Shown: one piece after another, positions 1-8,117 of the stretch
Layout: every line of letters starts with the position of its first letter
Numbering within the stretch: the first letter of the stretch is position 1
Assembly: GCA_017475805.1 (NCBI GenBank)
Contig: JAFVEW010000224.1
Location: 1 to 21,819 of the forward strand
Source: Synergistaceae bacterium
Lineage (GTDB): Bacteria; Synergistota; Synergistia; Synergistales; Aminobacteriaceae
Direction: 5' to 3'
Length of the DNA stretch: 21,819 nucleotides
The notes under the pieces: model-generated
Databases searched by the model: none
What the model was told of the DNA's origin: nothing
Seen by the model: only the letters and a program-made list of their open reading frames with translations
Translations under genes and position numbers: made by a program

Positions 1-453
1 GAAAAAATAGTTTATGTTGATGAAACTGGCATCGATAAATTTTTGTATCGTAAATATGCGCGGGCTCTTAGGGGCGAGAAAGTTTATGAAAGGGTTAGAG
101 GCAATAAATTTTTGAACGAACAAGCTCAAGTGGGGAACAGAATTATAGCTCCTCTTCAGTACAAAGGAACGATGCACTCTCAATTTTTTGAAGAGTGGTT
201 TGAAAAACATTTAATCCGAGAGTTAGCTAAGGGGACGGTAATTGTAATGGATAATGCTTTTTTTCATCGTAAAAAACGTCTTTATGAACTGGCAAAACGA
301 TATAATGTCAGAATAATCTTTTTACCGCCTTGTAGTCCCGAATTAAATTCAATAGAAAATTTTTGGCATTGGCTAAAAAGAAAGATATGCGATTTGATAA
401 AATTTTCACAAAATCTCGATGAAGTAATTATTAGAATTTTTCAAGTGCTTTAA
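1..453 (+). CDS. IS630-family transposase, 3' part (cut by window start)
   Basis: The reading frame is already open at base 1, so the N-terminal helix-turn-helix part lies outside the window. The visible 150 codons form the DDE nuclease domain of IS630/Tc1-type transposases (DDE_3 superfamily), which cut and paste an insertion sequence at TA dinucleotides. The three acidic catalytic residues are visible: Asp in YVDETG (codon 7), Asp in VIVMDNAFFH (codon 84) and Glu in LNSIENFW (codon 119). The last two are separated by 34 residues, the DD34E pattern. The C-terminus looks complete, so the element may be intact upstream. I could not delimit its right inverted repeat because the left end is not visible. 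The next gene starts 73 bases downstream. Confidence 0.9.
   Translation, partial: EKIVYVDETGIDKFLYRKYARALRGEKVYERVRGNKFLNEQAQVGNRIIAPLQYKGTMHSQFFEEWFEKHLIRELAKGTVIVMDNAFFHRKKRLYELAKRYNVRIIFLPPCSPELNSIENFWHWLKRKICDLIKFSQNLDEVIIRIFQVL
1..453 (+). mobile_element. Right-hand portion of an IS630-type insertion sequence
   Basis: This is the element carrying the transposase. Only its right part is visible. The outer boundary is taken at the transposase stop codon because terminal inverted repeats cannot be compared inside this window. The true right end probably lies between 454 and about 480, where the sequence is AT-rich and contains several TA dinucleotides, the usual target of this family. Confidence 0.6.
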
Positions 454-462
454 CTATAATAT

Positions 463-491
463 CAGACAAAATAACTGAAATCTGTTATAAT
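463..491 (+). promoter_or_regulatory. Probable sigma-70-type promoter for the cupin gene
   Basis: A perfect -10 hexamer TATAAT (486-491) is preceded, after exactly 17 bases, by CAGACA (463-468), which matches TTGACA at four of six positions. Initiation would fall near 498, giving a leader of about 30 bases with GGAG at 511-514 before the ATG at 527. It lies just after the transposase, so an insertion-sequence end may contribute to it. Confidence 0.5.
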
Positions 492-526
492 ATTACCAAA
501 ATAAAAACACGGAGCTATTTAGAATT

Positions 527-1366
527 ATGAAAAAGATTTTTGCATTAGTTTTTATAATTTCGTTAGTGGCTTCAATGGCTTATGCTGAACCTGTAAAGCA
601 CGCTCAGTGCTACACTTCCGACGAACTCACGACACTTGATAAAGAAAACGTAGCAGGCGGCAAAGGCACTCTTCACGGCGAGTTCGCTTTCACTCGCGAC
701 AAAGCTTTTGACACCGATGCAATCAAAGAAATTGGATTTATGACGCTCAAACACGGCGATTTTATAGGCACTCATGAGCACGCCGACAACGAGGACGCTT
801 ATTTAATCCTCAAAGGCACAGGAATTTTCACTGACGGACTTGGAAACGCTTGGATTGTAAAACCCGGCGACATGACGATCGCAAGACCCGGACAAGCTCA
901 CGGCCTCGCAAATTTATACAAAGATGATTTAGTATTTTTGGATATAATTGCTAAGAATAACGGAGCTAATCTCGATGAAATCAAAGCTAATCAAACTCCG
1001 CAGCTCTTTCCGGCTGAAAAACTTTTTGATAAAAACGTCGAAAAAGCAGGCGGCACAGGCGAAGGAACTTTGTACGGCAAATTTGCTTTCAGACGCGAGC
1101 AGGCTACTGACAACCAAGCTATTAAAGAAATCGGCTTGATGACCCTTAAACCCGGTGACAGCATAGGTCTTCATAAACATGCTGACAACGAAGATACTTA
1201 CATTATTTTATCCGGCGAAGGACTTTTCACTGACGGCAACGGAAATGAGTATATTGTAGGCCCTCAGTCAGTAACTATTGCAGTTGCAGGCGAGGCTCAC
1301 GCGTTAAAGAACACAGGAAAAGAAGATTTAATTTTCATTGATTTAATCGCCAAAAATCATCAATAA
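527..1366 (+). CDS. Secreted two-domain (bicupin) protein
   Basis: A 279-residue protein with a Sec signal peptide (MKKIF start, hydrophobic core, AYA cleavage site near residue 20), so it should act in the periplasm or outside. The mature part is an internal duplication: residues about 48-145 and 181-278 align closely, each beginning with a TL.G.FAF motif and a shared AIKEIG block. Each copy is a cupin_2 barrel with metal-ligand-like residues: H83, H85, E89 and H125 in the first, and H216, H218, E222 and H258 in the second. Both sites look intact, so it probably binds two metal ions. Cupins of this shape include sugar isomerases, dioxygenases and ligand-binding proteins, and the substrate cannot be read from the sequence. 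It appears to be monocistronic behind its own promoter, next to an insertion-sequence end. Confidence 0.85.
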   Translation: MKKIFALVFIISLVASMAYAEPVKHAQCYTSDELTTLDKENVAGGKGTLHGEFAFTRDKAFDTDAIKEIGFMTLKHGDFIGTHEHADNEDAYLILKGTGIFTDGLGNAWIVKPGDMTIARPGQAHGLANLYKDDLVFLDIIAKNNGANLDEIKANQTPQLFPAEKLFDKNVEKAGGTGEGTLYGKFAFRREQATDNQAIKEIGLMTLKPGDSIGLHKHADNEDTYIILSGEGLFTDGNGNEYIVGPQSVTIAVAGEAHALKNTGKEDLIFIDLIAKNHQ

Positions 1367-1371
1367 AAACA

Positions 1372-1399
1372 CACTCCTAAATTCCTAACTCCTCAATTT
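1372..1399 (+). repeat. Degenerate 7-base tandem repeat, copy 1
   Basis: Between the cupin gene and truA the sequence can be cut into heptamers CACTCCT, AAATTCC, TAACTCC and TCAATTT. The complementary strand reads as GGAGTTA/GGAATTT-type units. The 14 bases at 1381-1394 recur exactly at 4931-4944, and the same family appears in inverse orientation at 18226-18253 and 21306-21333. Confidence 0.5.
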
Positions 1400-1417
1400 T
1401 ATATTTCTATAATTAGC

Positions 1418-2164
1418 ATGAACTACGCTGCAAAAATCTCATATTTAGGCAAAAATTATTCAGGTTGGCAAATTCAGCCCGACGCCGTTAGCGTTCAGGA
1501 AATTATTGAAAATGTCTTAGCAAAAATTGCTGGTCATCAAGTCCGAATAACAGGCGCAGGCCGAACAGATAAAGGTGTAAACGCTTGGGGACAAATTGCC
1601 TCGTTCAAAATGGAAAAAGTTTTTACACCAGAGAAATTAAGGCTTGCCATTAATTTTTATTTGCCTGAAGACATTAGGATTATAAAAATTTTTCTTGTCC
1701 CTGACGACTTTAACGCACGTTATAGTGCTTTAACCCGCGAATACAAATATTTTATATGGCACGGTGCAGTTTGCCCGCCGATGTTTAACAATTTTGTATG
1801 GTGGCGCAAAGGCCGCGCTTGGGATATGGATTTAGCTAAACAAGCCTGCAGATTAATCGAAGGCCGACACAATTTCAAAGCCTTCTGCCGTGCTGGCGAA
1901 TGTCCCGAAGACCCTTTTAGGAATATCGAAAAATTAAAACTCAGAAATCGCGGTAAACTCTCGATAATCAGCGTCAAAGCTCCTTCGTTTTTAACAAATA
2001 TGGTGCGGATTATCGTTGGTAATATAAATTCCATAGCTTTGAAAAAAAATTCGCTCTCATGGCTTGAGGATTTACTAAACGGCAGCGAACGAACTCAATC
2101 AGCAATGACTGTACCAGCTTGCGGTTTATGGTTTTGGCGCGTGAATTACGATACAAAAATTTAA
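1418..2164 (+). CDS. truA: tRNA pseudouridine synthase A
   Basis: The 248-residue product matches TruA in length and order of motifs. TruA converts uridines at positions 38-40 of the tRNA anticodon stem-loop to pseudouridine in the cytoplasm. The N-terminal block has YLGKNYSGWQ. The catalytic motif GAGRTDKGVNA places the nucleophilic Asp at residue 51. The middle block reads RYSALTREYKYFIW, and the C-terminal block SFLTNMVRIIVGNI is the usual M(V)R-(I)-G signature. The family more often has RTDAGVHA, so KGVNA is a mild variant. The ATG at 1418 has no clear Shine-Dalgarno sequence, but the family alignment requires this start. A terminator begins directly after the stop codon. Confidence 0.95.
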   Translation: MNYAAKISYLGKNYSGWQIQPDAVSVQEIIENVLAKIAGHQVRITGAGRTDKGVNAWGQIASFKMEKVFTPEKLRLAINFYLPEDIRIIKIFLVPDDFNARYSALTREYKYFIWHGAVCPPMFNNFVWWRKGRAWDMDLAKQACRLIEGRHNFKAFCRAGECPEDPFRNIEKLKLRNRGKLSIISVKAPSFLTNMVRIIVGNINSIALKKNSLSWLEDLLNGSERTQSAMTVPACGLWFWRVNYDTKI

Positions 2165-2193
2165 CCCGCCTGTGTCTTTCAAGCGGGCTTTTT
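2165..2193 (+). terminator. Rho-independent terminator after truA
   Basis: CCCGC (2165-2169) pairs with GCGGG (2183-2187) across a 13-base loop and is followed by CTTTTTG, with a T run at 2189-2193. The stem starts immediately after the truA stop codon. The loop is somewhat long, but the GC-only stem followed by T5 is typical. Confidence 0.65.
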
Positions 2194-2304
2194 GTTCATA
2201 TTAATTTGAGGGGGGTAAAACTAAAACGATCGAACAAGAACGAGGGGTTCATCAATTTATATTCACGTCATATTCGCGTTTATTTTCAAAAGTCTTATTG
2301 CAGG

Positions 2305-2370
2305 TTTAAGGCTTTCTGATTGATTTATCATTTCGTATTTGTTCGTTACGTCAAACATTATAGCCTTAAA
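2305..2370. repeat. 9-bp inverted repeat in the 318-base truA-antiporter gap
   Basis: TTTAAGGCT (2305-2313) and AGCCTTAAA (2362-2370) are perfect reverse complements separated by 48 bases. A second possible pairing, CGAACAA (2231-2237) with TTGTTCG (2339-2345), has one arm inside that loop. It lies upstream of the probable promoter, so it is not a leader structure for the antiporter. I see no gene, tRNA or recognised riboswitch in 2194-2403. Confidence 0.3.
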
Positions 2371-2403
2371 ATTTTCTCTGTCAACTATCAAAAAAATTTT
2401 TGC

Positions 2404-2432
2404 TTGCCTTAAATTAAAAAAACTGCTTTAAT
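2404..2432 (+). promoter_or_regulatory. Probable promoter for the antiporter gene
   Basis: TTGCCT (2404-2409), a 17-base spacer and TTTAAT (2427-2432) make a good sigma-70-type arrangement. Transcription would start near 2439, leaving a leader of about 44 bases that carries AGGAGGAG at 2466-2473. The downstream hydrolase gene is 36 bases after the antiporter and may be read from the same promoter. Confidence 0.5.
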
Positions 2433-2482
2433 TCGAGAAATTTTAATCACAAAAATAATTTTAATAGGAGGAGAAAATTTCT

Positions 2483-3958
2483 TTGCTTCAGGTTATAAAT
2501 CCGTTTTTAGTTGCTGGATTTTTGTTTTTCATGAGTCTTGTTGCCGGAACGTTGTCGGAAAAATTCAAAGTCCCTGCTCTCATTCTTTTCTTAGCTATCG
2601 GAATGTTAGCGGGTGTTGACGGTCCCGGAGGTTTGAATTTCAGCGACGCCAATGCAGCTAACGAGGTCGGAACATTCGCGCTTGCTTTTATTTTGTTTTC
2701 CGGCGGCTTTCAAACTCGTTGGTCTGACATTAAGCCGATAATAACTCAAGGCGTGGTCTTATCAACACTCGGAGTTTTGCTAACGTCGATTTTTGCTGCA
2801 ATTCCTATAGCTATGTTGCCGCAATTTAATTATAAAGACGCTTTCCTGCTCGGCTCGATAATTTCGTCGACTGACGCTGCGGCGGTGTTTTCGATTTTGC
2901 GAACTCAAAAGGTCGGACTTCAGGGAAATTTGAAACCTCTGCTTGAATTTGAGTCAGGAAGCAATGACCCTATGGCGGTGTTTTTAACCTTAACGGCTTT
3001 GACGTGGCTTAAAACTCCTGACGTTCCCGTTACTGAGCTTGCTATAAAATTCGTCGTTCAAATGGTAGCAGGCGGAGCTATGGGACTTTTAATGGGACGT
3101 TTTGCCTGTTACATGATACAAAGATTGAAAGTTTCAAACGAGGCTTTATATCCTGTTTGGGGAATTTGCATAGTTTTATCGACTTTCGGCCTCACTGAAA
3201 CTGTCTACGGCAACGGCTACTTAGCTGTTTATATTTGCGGAATTGTCATGGGCGGCGGAAATTTTCTATATAAATACAGCTTGCAAAGATTTCATGAAGG
3301 TTTTGCTTGGCTAATGCAGATAATAATGTTCTTAGTTCTTGGCCTTCTTGTAAATCCTAAGGAGCTTGTGAATTTTTCAGTTATAAGCGTCGGATTATTA
3401 ATCTCGTTTGCCTTAATGTTTTTTGCTCGTCCTCTTGCGGTCTTCATAGGGACGATTTTCAGCCGCTTTAATTTACGCGATAAATTGTTCGTCTCATGGA
3501 CAGGTTTGCGCGGAGCAGTGCCGATTATCTTAGCGACTTATCCGTTAACGGAAGGACATCCGCAAGCAAAATTCATGTTTAATTTAATATTTTTCGTTGT
3601 CTTAACTTCAGTGATGCTTCAGGGCAAAACTTTAGCTGACGTTGCTAAATTATTGAAACTTGATGCAGTTGTCCGGGAAGCAAAAACTTATCCGTTGGCC
3701 TTTGACATTACGCCGGGCAGCGGCACTGACGAGACCCGCGAAGTCGATATAACTTTAGAGGCTGCTGTAGTCGGCCATACTGTCAGCGAATTAAAATTCC
3801 CTGAAGGCGTAGCAATTCTATTGATAAATCGAGGCTCAAAATTTTTAATTCCAAAGGGCGGAACGATTTTGCTTGCTGAAGATACTCTATTATTATTCGG
3901 CGAACGAGCAAAACTTGACGAAGTTGAAAAGAATTTGACCCGTAAAATTGAAGAATAA
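2483..3958 (+). CDS. CPA1-family cation/proton antiporter (NhaP2-like) with RCK_C domain
   Basis: A 491-residue polytopic membrane protein. Residues 1 to about 390 form a Na+/H+-exchanger-type membrane domain with about 12 hydrophobic segments. The motifs SSTDAAAVFS (Asp 131) and ESGSNDPMAVF (Asn-Asp pair, Asp 162) mark the ion-binding core of CPA1 antiporters, and it most resembles the NhaP2/CvrA group that exchanges K+ or Na+ for protons. Residues about 415-491 form a TrkA_C/RCK_C regulatory domain, which usually binds a ligand in the cytoplasm. It lacks the additional C-terminal domain that I recall in the longer E. coli protein. The start is a TTG 11 bases after a strong AGGAGG site, and no other in-frame start sits closer. 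The cation (K+ or Na+) cannot be decided from sequence. Confidence 0.88.
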   Translation: MLQVINPFLVAGFLFFMSLVAGTLSEKFKVPALILFLAIGMLAGVDGPGGLNFSDANAANEVGTFALAFILFSGGFQTRWSDIKPIITQGVVLSTLGVLLTSIFAAIPIAMLPQFNYKDAFLLGSIISSTDAAAVFSILRTQKVGLQGNLKPLLEFESGSNDPMAVFLTLTALTWLKTPDVPVTELAIKFVVQMVAGGAMGLLMGRFACYMIQRLKVSNEALYPVWGICIVLSTFGLTETVYGNGYLAVYICGIVMGGGNFLYKYSLQRFHEGFAWLMQIIMFLVLGLLVNPKELVNFSVISVGLLISFALMFFARPLAVFIGTIFSRFNLRDKLFVSWTGLRGAVPIILATYPLTEGHPQAKFMFNLIFFVVLTSVMLQGKTLADVAKLLKLDAVVREAKTYPLAFDITPGSGTDETREVDITLEAAVVGHTVSELKFPEGVAILLINRGSKFLIPKGGTILLAEDTLLLFGERAKLDEVEKNLTRKIEE

Positions 3959-3994
3959 TATAAAATAGTCAAAATTTTTTTAGGAGGTTTTATT

Positions 3995-4918
3995 TTGCGT
4001 TATTCTAAAAAATTTGCATTTTCGTTAATTATTCTCTTGCTGCTTGCTGTCGGAGCATCTGCTGAAATCAGCCGCGAGACTTTTCCTCTTGAACGCAACG
4101 GAATTAAACTTCACCTTGAGTGTTTCAGCTCAGGCTTAGAAGGAGAGCCGCTGCTTTTAGTTCACGGACTTACCTATTCGTCACATGAGTTTGATGTTAA
4201 TTACGGCGATTACAGCCTCGCAAGATTTTTAGCGAATAACGGCTTCAAAGTTTGGCTTTTAGACATTGCAGGCTATGGAAGCTCCCAAGAAGTTGAAGAC
4301 GGTTTTATGCCAAACTCTGATTATGCTGCTGAAGATATAGCTTGCGCTGCTAAATTCATTCTTGATAAGAGCGGACGCAAAAGTCTTGATGTTCTTGGCT
4401 GGAGCTGGGGAACTGTAACAAGCGGGCGTTTCGCTGCAAAAAATCCTGATCTTGTTAAAAAACTTGTTCTTTATGCTCCGATAGTTGCAGGACTTGCTGA
4501 TATTAAAGTCGAAAATCCTTTTAATCATAATACTTGGCTTCATGCCGCCGGAGATTTTCAGGTTAAAGCAGATAAAACTATCGATTATGAAATCGTAGAG
4601 CCAGAAGTCGCCGACACGTTTTTATCTAATTGCTGGAGATATGACAAAGACAGCAGCCCTAATGGCGGACGCAGAGACCTTTTAGTCTCGCCTGAGAACA
4701 GATTAATTCCGACAGCAAAACTTAACATGCCCGTTTTAATTATCGCAGGTTCAAAAGATGATTATGTTTCGCCGGAGTTATGCAAAGAAGCGTTTAATTC
4801 ACTTCCTGATAAAAATTCAAGGCTCGAAATAATCAGCGGTGCTGCTCACGCCATGATGATGGAAAAGCCGTATTACAAAATCTTCAGAAACAAAGTTCTT
4901 GATTTCTTGAAAAATTAA
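3995..4918 (+). CDS. Secreted alpha/beta hydrolase
   Basis: A 307-residue protein with an N-terminal Sec signal peptide (basic MRYSKK, a leucine-rich core, ASA cleavage site near residue 23) and no lipobox cysteine, so it is probably a soluble periplasmic enzyme. The alpha/beta hydrolase fold shows in order: the oxyanion-hole strand LLVHGLTY, the nucleophile elbow GWSWGT with Ser 137, the acid region GSKDDYV (Asp 255 or 256) and the catalytic His 285 in GAAHAMM. The full triad suggests an active esterase, lipase or similar hydrolase. The substrate is unknown. The TTG start sits 7 bases after AGGAGG (3982-3987). It lies 36 bases after the antiporter gene and may share its transcript. Confidence 0.85.
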   Translation: MRYSKKFAFSLIILLLLAVGASAEISRETFPLERNGIKLHLECFSSGLEGEPLLLVHGLTYSSHEFDVNYGDYSLARFLANNGFKVWLLDIAGYGSSQEVEDGFMPNSDYAAEDIACAAKFILDKSGRKSLDVLGWSWGTVTSGRFAAKNPDLVKKLVLYAPIVAGLADIKVENPFNHNTWLHAAGDFQVKADKTIDYEIVEPEVADTFLSNCWRYDKDSSPNGGRRDLLVSPENRLIPTAKLNMPVLIIAGSKDDYVSPELCKEAFNSLPDKNSRLEIISGAAHAMMMEKPYYKIFRNKVLDFLKN

Positions 4919-4930
4919 AAAATTTTTTTC

Positions 4931-4944
4931 ATTCCTAACTCCTC
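4931..4944 (+). repeat. Degenerate 7-base tandem repeat, copy 2
   Basis: Two heptamers (ATTCCTAACTCCTC) in the gap after the hydrolase gene, identical over 14 bases to 1381-1394. It is the shortest member of the repeat family described for 1372-1399, 18226-18253 and 21306-21333. Confidence 0.45.
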
Positions 4945-4983
4945 GCCATATTTTATTTATATATATTCAATGGAGAATAAAAA

Positions 4984-5574
4984 ATGACAGAACGAGAAAA
5001 AATGATTAACGGTGAGTTATATAACCCTGCTGATGATGAACTTGTAAAATTAAGACAAAAAGCTCACAGGCTCTGCACGCAGTTTAATCAAACTTTTGAA
5101 ACTGACGAGGCTATTCGCTGTGCGATTTTAAGAGATTTGCTCAGCAACTTTGACGAAGACGAGCATTATTTTCAAGGGCCTATTTATTTTGATTACGGCG
5201 TGAATATCTCAATCGGTAAAAATTTTTATGCGAATTTCAACACTACTATTCTTGACGTTTGTCCTGTTAAAATCGGCAATAACGTCATGCTCGGAACAGG
5301 AGTATCTTTATTAACGCCCGTTCACCCGTTAAAATTCAGAGAGCGAAACCCAAGAAAAGATAATAACGGCGGATTATATGTTCTTGAATATGCCAAGCCC
5401 ATTATTATCGAGGATAATTGCTGGCTTGCCTCAAATGTTACGGTCGTAGGCGGAGTAACTATCGGTGCTGGAAGCGTCATCGGTGCAGGCAGTGTCGTAA
5501 CGAAAAATATTCCGGCTAATTCTTTTGCTGCTGGAAATCCATGCAAAGTTATCAAAGAAATAGAAAACGACTAA
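4984..5574 (+). CDS. Maltose O-acetyltransferase-type acetyltransferase
   Basis: The 196-residue product has the layout of the Maa/LacA/NodL family: an N-terminal Mac domain (TEREKMINGELYNPADDELV) followed by a left-handed beta helix of hexapeptide repeats (for example IGNNVMLGTGVSLL and VGGVTIGAGSVIGAGSVV). His 114 in TPVHPL is the expected catalytic base. Such cytoplasmic enzymes move an acetyl group from acetyl-CoA to a sugar or sugar-like hydroxyl, and the natural acceptor is often unknown. GGAG at 4973-4976 precedes the ATG. The gene converges on dnaG with only 12 bases between stop codons. An imperfect AATAAA/TTTATT pair there could serve both directions but is weak. Confidence 0.9.
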   Translation: MTEREKMINGELYNPADDELVKLRQKAHRLCTQFNQTFETDEAIRCAILRDLLSNFDEDEHYFQGPIYFDYGVNISIGKNFYANFNTTILDVCPVKIGNNVMLGTGVSLLTPVHPLKFRERNPRKDNNGGLYVLEYAKPIIIEDNCWLASNVTVVGGVTIGAGSVIGAGSVVTKNIPANSFAAGNPCKVIKEIEND

Positions 5575-5586
5575 TAAATATTTCAT

Positions 5587-7290
5587 TTATTTATGATTAT
5601 TTATACTTTCGAGCTGCAATTTTTGAAGCAAAATTAAATCTGAAGGCGATGCTTTATTTTGTTGCAGCTTAGTTTTTAGTTCAGCAATTTTTTTCTTTAC
5701 AGAGTTCGATTTAATAATCCCGTAGAGATATTGCCATTTGTCATTTATATCTTTGCCTTCGAGAGAGCGCGAAAATTCTTCACCGCGTTTAATCAGTGCG
5801 GTCTTGTCGGTATCACCCGTACTAAGCCATAAAGAGTAAAGAGTATCGGGATTTTCTGTCAAGATTGATACGGCTGTTTCTTGAGCTAATTCGCCTGAAA
5901 GAATTTCGTAGGCTTCTGAAGGTTCGATGCTCAAACGACATTCAGGATAGTTAAAAAGCATAGCGCAAAATCCTGCTTCTAAAATATCAGAGCGAGTGAA
6001 AGTTTCGCCCGTAACGATAGCACGCGAAATTTTAGAAATTTTATTTTTGTTTCCACCGAGCAGAATTTTATCAACTTCAGTCGGCGGTATCATCGTCAGT
6101 TCGCTGATCTGAGAACGATACGGCAAAATTTCATTTATATTTAAGCGTGATAAATTTTCAAATAATTCTTTAGTTGCTGCTTTTCGAGTTTCATTTTTAT
6201 TTAACAAATTTTCAAGAGTTTTAATCTGATGCAAGACTAAAGGCTCGGCTTTTGAAATTGCTTTTTCAAATTCTTCCGGCGGATTTGAGCTTAAAAATTC
6301 GTCAGGGTCTTTGCCTTCGGGAATACTTACGACATTAACATCAAGGCCATGTTCCTGCAAAATATACATGCCGCGCAAAATTGCGTTTTGTCCTGCTGTG
6401 TCGCTGTCGTAGCAAATATAGCAGCGTGAAGAAAATCTCGCCAACAATTCAGCCTGCTCTGCCGTTAATGACGTTCCTAATGACGCCACAGTTTCACCGA
6501 AGCCGCATTTATGAAGCCTCAAAGCGTCCATGTAGCCCTCAACTAAAATAGAGCGGTCTTTTTCTCGAATGAATTTTTTAGCGTCGTTCAACAAATATAA
6601 ATTTTTTCGTTTGCTGTAAATTTCGCCTTCAGGACTGTTTATATATTTTGCTCCTTCACCGTCAATTAAACGTCCTCCGAAAGCTATAACTCGTCCGGCG
6701 ATGTCTTTAACAGGGAAGATTAGGCGGCCTCGAAATCTGTCATAAAGTCCTCTTGAGCCGTTCAAAGCTAATCCTGCATTTAATATTTGATTATCTTTGA
6801 CGCCCGATTTTCTTAAATAATTAGTTAAATTATCCCAAGAGTTTAAGCTGTAGCCGAGCGAAAATTTATTAATGTCATTAGCGTTCATGTTTCGACGCTG
6901 CATATAAGCTCGTGCCGCGCTGCCCTGAATGCCCGTTAAATTCTCTGTGAAAAATTTTGCGGTAATCTCTAAGACTTCATATAAAGATTTCTCGCCGCTT
7001 TTTCTTTCTTTTTTTTCGATTTTTATTCCCGCACGGTCCGCTAAGAGTCTGAGAGCTTCCCCGAAACTCAGTCCTTCAGTTTTCATTATGAACGTAAAAA
7101 TATCTCCGGCGGCCTGACAACCGAAGCAATAATAAGATTGTGTGTCGGTGAAGACGTGAAACGAAGGCGTATCTTCTTCATGGAACGGACACAAGCCCAC
7201 GAAGCCCCGCCCTGAGCGTTTAAGTCTCACCCGCTCGCCGATAATATCTGATATGTCGAGAGCGTTTTTTATCTCGTCATAAATTTTCAT
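5587..7290 (-). CDS. dnaG: DNA primase
   Basis: A 567-residue primase that makes RNA primers for DNA replication in association with the replicative helicase. The N-terminal zinc-binding domain has the CHC2 ligands C34, H37, C55 and C58. The RNA polymerase core includes the conserved LYDRFRGRLIFPV block. The Toprim active site shows E251 (LVEGYMD) and D295/D297 (YDSDTAG), all metal-binding residues present. The C-terminal 140 residues are divergent, as is usual for the helicase-binding domain. Length is close to the E. coli protein (581). No Shine-Dalgarno sequence is visible before the ATG at 7290, and a TATAAT on the minus strand (7303-7298) is very close to it, so a short or no leader is possible. 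No rpoD lies adjacent, unlike in many genomes. Confidence 0.96.
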   Translation of the reverse strand: MKIYDEIKNALDISDIIGERVRLKRSGRGFVGLCPFHEEDTPSFHVFTDTQSYYCFGCQAAGDIFTFIMKTEGLSFGEALRLLADRAGIKIEKKERKSGEKSLYEVLEITAKFFTENLTGIQGSAARAYMQRRNMNANDINKFSLGYSLNSWDNLTNYLRKSGVKDNQILNAGLALNGSRGLYDRFRGRLIFPVKDIAGRVIAFGGRLIDGEGAKYINSPEGEIYSKRKNLYLLNDAKKFIREKDRSILVEGYMDALRLHKCGFGETVASLGTSLTAEQAELLARFSSRCYICYDSDTAGQNAILRGMYILQEHGLDVNVVSIPEGKDPDEFLSSNPPEEFEKAISKAEPLVLHQIKTLENLLNKNETRKAATKELFENLSRLNINEILPYRSQISELTMIPPTEVDKILLGGNKNKISKISRAIVTGETFTRSDILEAGFCAMLFNYPECRLSIEPSEAYEILSGELAQETAVSILTENPDTLYSLWLSTGDTDKTALIKRGEEFSRSLEGKDINDKWQYLYGIIKSNSVKKKIAELKTKLQQNKASPSDLILLQKLQLESINNHK

Positions 7291-7349
7291 GAGATATATT
7301 ATAATAACTCGAAAAACAAAAATATTTTTCCGGGAGATATTAAATTAAG

Positions 7350-8081
7350 ATGAAACGAAAATTTTTATTCGCGTTAATGATTTCGATTTTCTTGTTACCT
7401 TGCGCTGCTTATGCTGACGAAGTGAACGACCTCTTGAACTTTTACGTCAAGAAATTCACGCCTGAAAAAGCTACGCTGATAATTTCAGAGAAACCCGACG
7501 CTACGGGATTATTTAATGAAGTTTATATGGACTTGAAAGGCGTTGTTATTGATAAACTTAGATTAAATTCTCTCGTCGTTAATATGCGCGGCGTTCAGTT
7601 CAACGAGCCTTCAGAATGGGCAAAAGGAAACGTCGAATGCAAGGACGCAATCTCAGTCTTAGCTACGGCGACTTTATTAGAGAGCGACATTAACAAGTCA
7701 ATCGAAAATAAAAACTTCGGGAAAAAAGACGAACATTGGCACGACATGAGCATGAAAATCACGCCTAAAGGACTTAATGGACGCGGCTATTATAAGTATT
7801 CTATTCTTGATATTTTGATTGAAATCGACAGCAAATTAAAAATCGTCAAGGCTAAAGAATTATGGCTCGATGATCCTTTCTTAAAAGTTAATAAATTAGA
7901 CGTTCCCGATTATGTAACGAAAAAAGCATTAAGCAAAATTCAGCCGCTTGTTAATTTAAGAAAATTTCCGCTGCCTTTAAGCCTTCATAAAGTCGAATTA
8001 AAGAACGGCAGTGCAACTCTTTCATCAAGAACTTTACCGAAAGTTTTGAAGGGCGGCCTTAAATATACGTATTCTAAATAA
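7350..8081 (+). CDS. Secreted LmeA/DUF2993-like protein
   Basis: A 243-residue protein with a clear Sec signal peptide (MKRKF, hydrophobic stretch, AYA cleavage site near residue 22). The remainder alternates beta-strand-like segments with a pattern resembling DUF2993 (LmeA-type) proteins, whose known members are periplasmic lipid- or glycan-related binding proteins. This assignment rests on overall pattern, with no catalytic motif. It is divergent from dnaG (59 bases between starts) and is followed after 36 bases by a DUF4153-like membrane protein and then glmM, so a role in envelope assembly is plausible but inferred. GGGAG at 7331-7335 is a rather distant ribosome-binding site. Confidence 0.6.
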   Translation: MKRKFLFALMISIFLLPCAAYADEVNDLLNFYVKKFTPEKATLIISEKPDATGLFNEVYMDLKGVVIDKLRLNSLVVNMRGVQFNEPSEWAKGNVECKDAISVLATATLLESDINKSIENKNFGKKDEHWHDMSMKITPKGLNGRGYYKYSILDILIEIDSKLKIVKAKELWLDDPFLKVNKLDVPDYVTKKALSKIQPLVNLRKFPLPLSLHKVELKNGSATLSSRTLPKVLKGGLKYTYSK

Positions 8082-8117
8082 AAAAATAAGAAATAAAATT
8101 TTTTAATTTTTCTCATC

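Noticed and set aside
929..1180. Minus-strand frame inside the cupin gene, similar to the one at 572-781
   Set aside because: The resemblance between the two antisense frames follows from the duplicated cupin domains on the plus strand.
2119..2319. A 66-codon open frame spanning the end of truA and its terminator
   Set aside because: It overlaps truA in another frame, runs through the terminator hairpin, has no ribosome-binding site and shows no domain-like pattern.
4910..4931. AT-only hairpin (GAAAAATT and AATTTTTTTC) after the hydrolase gene as a terminator
   Set aside because: The stem has almost no GC pairs and would be too unstable to call.
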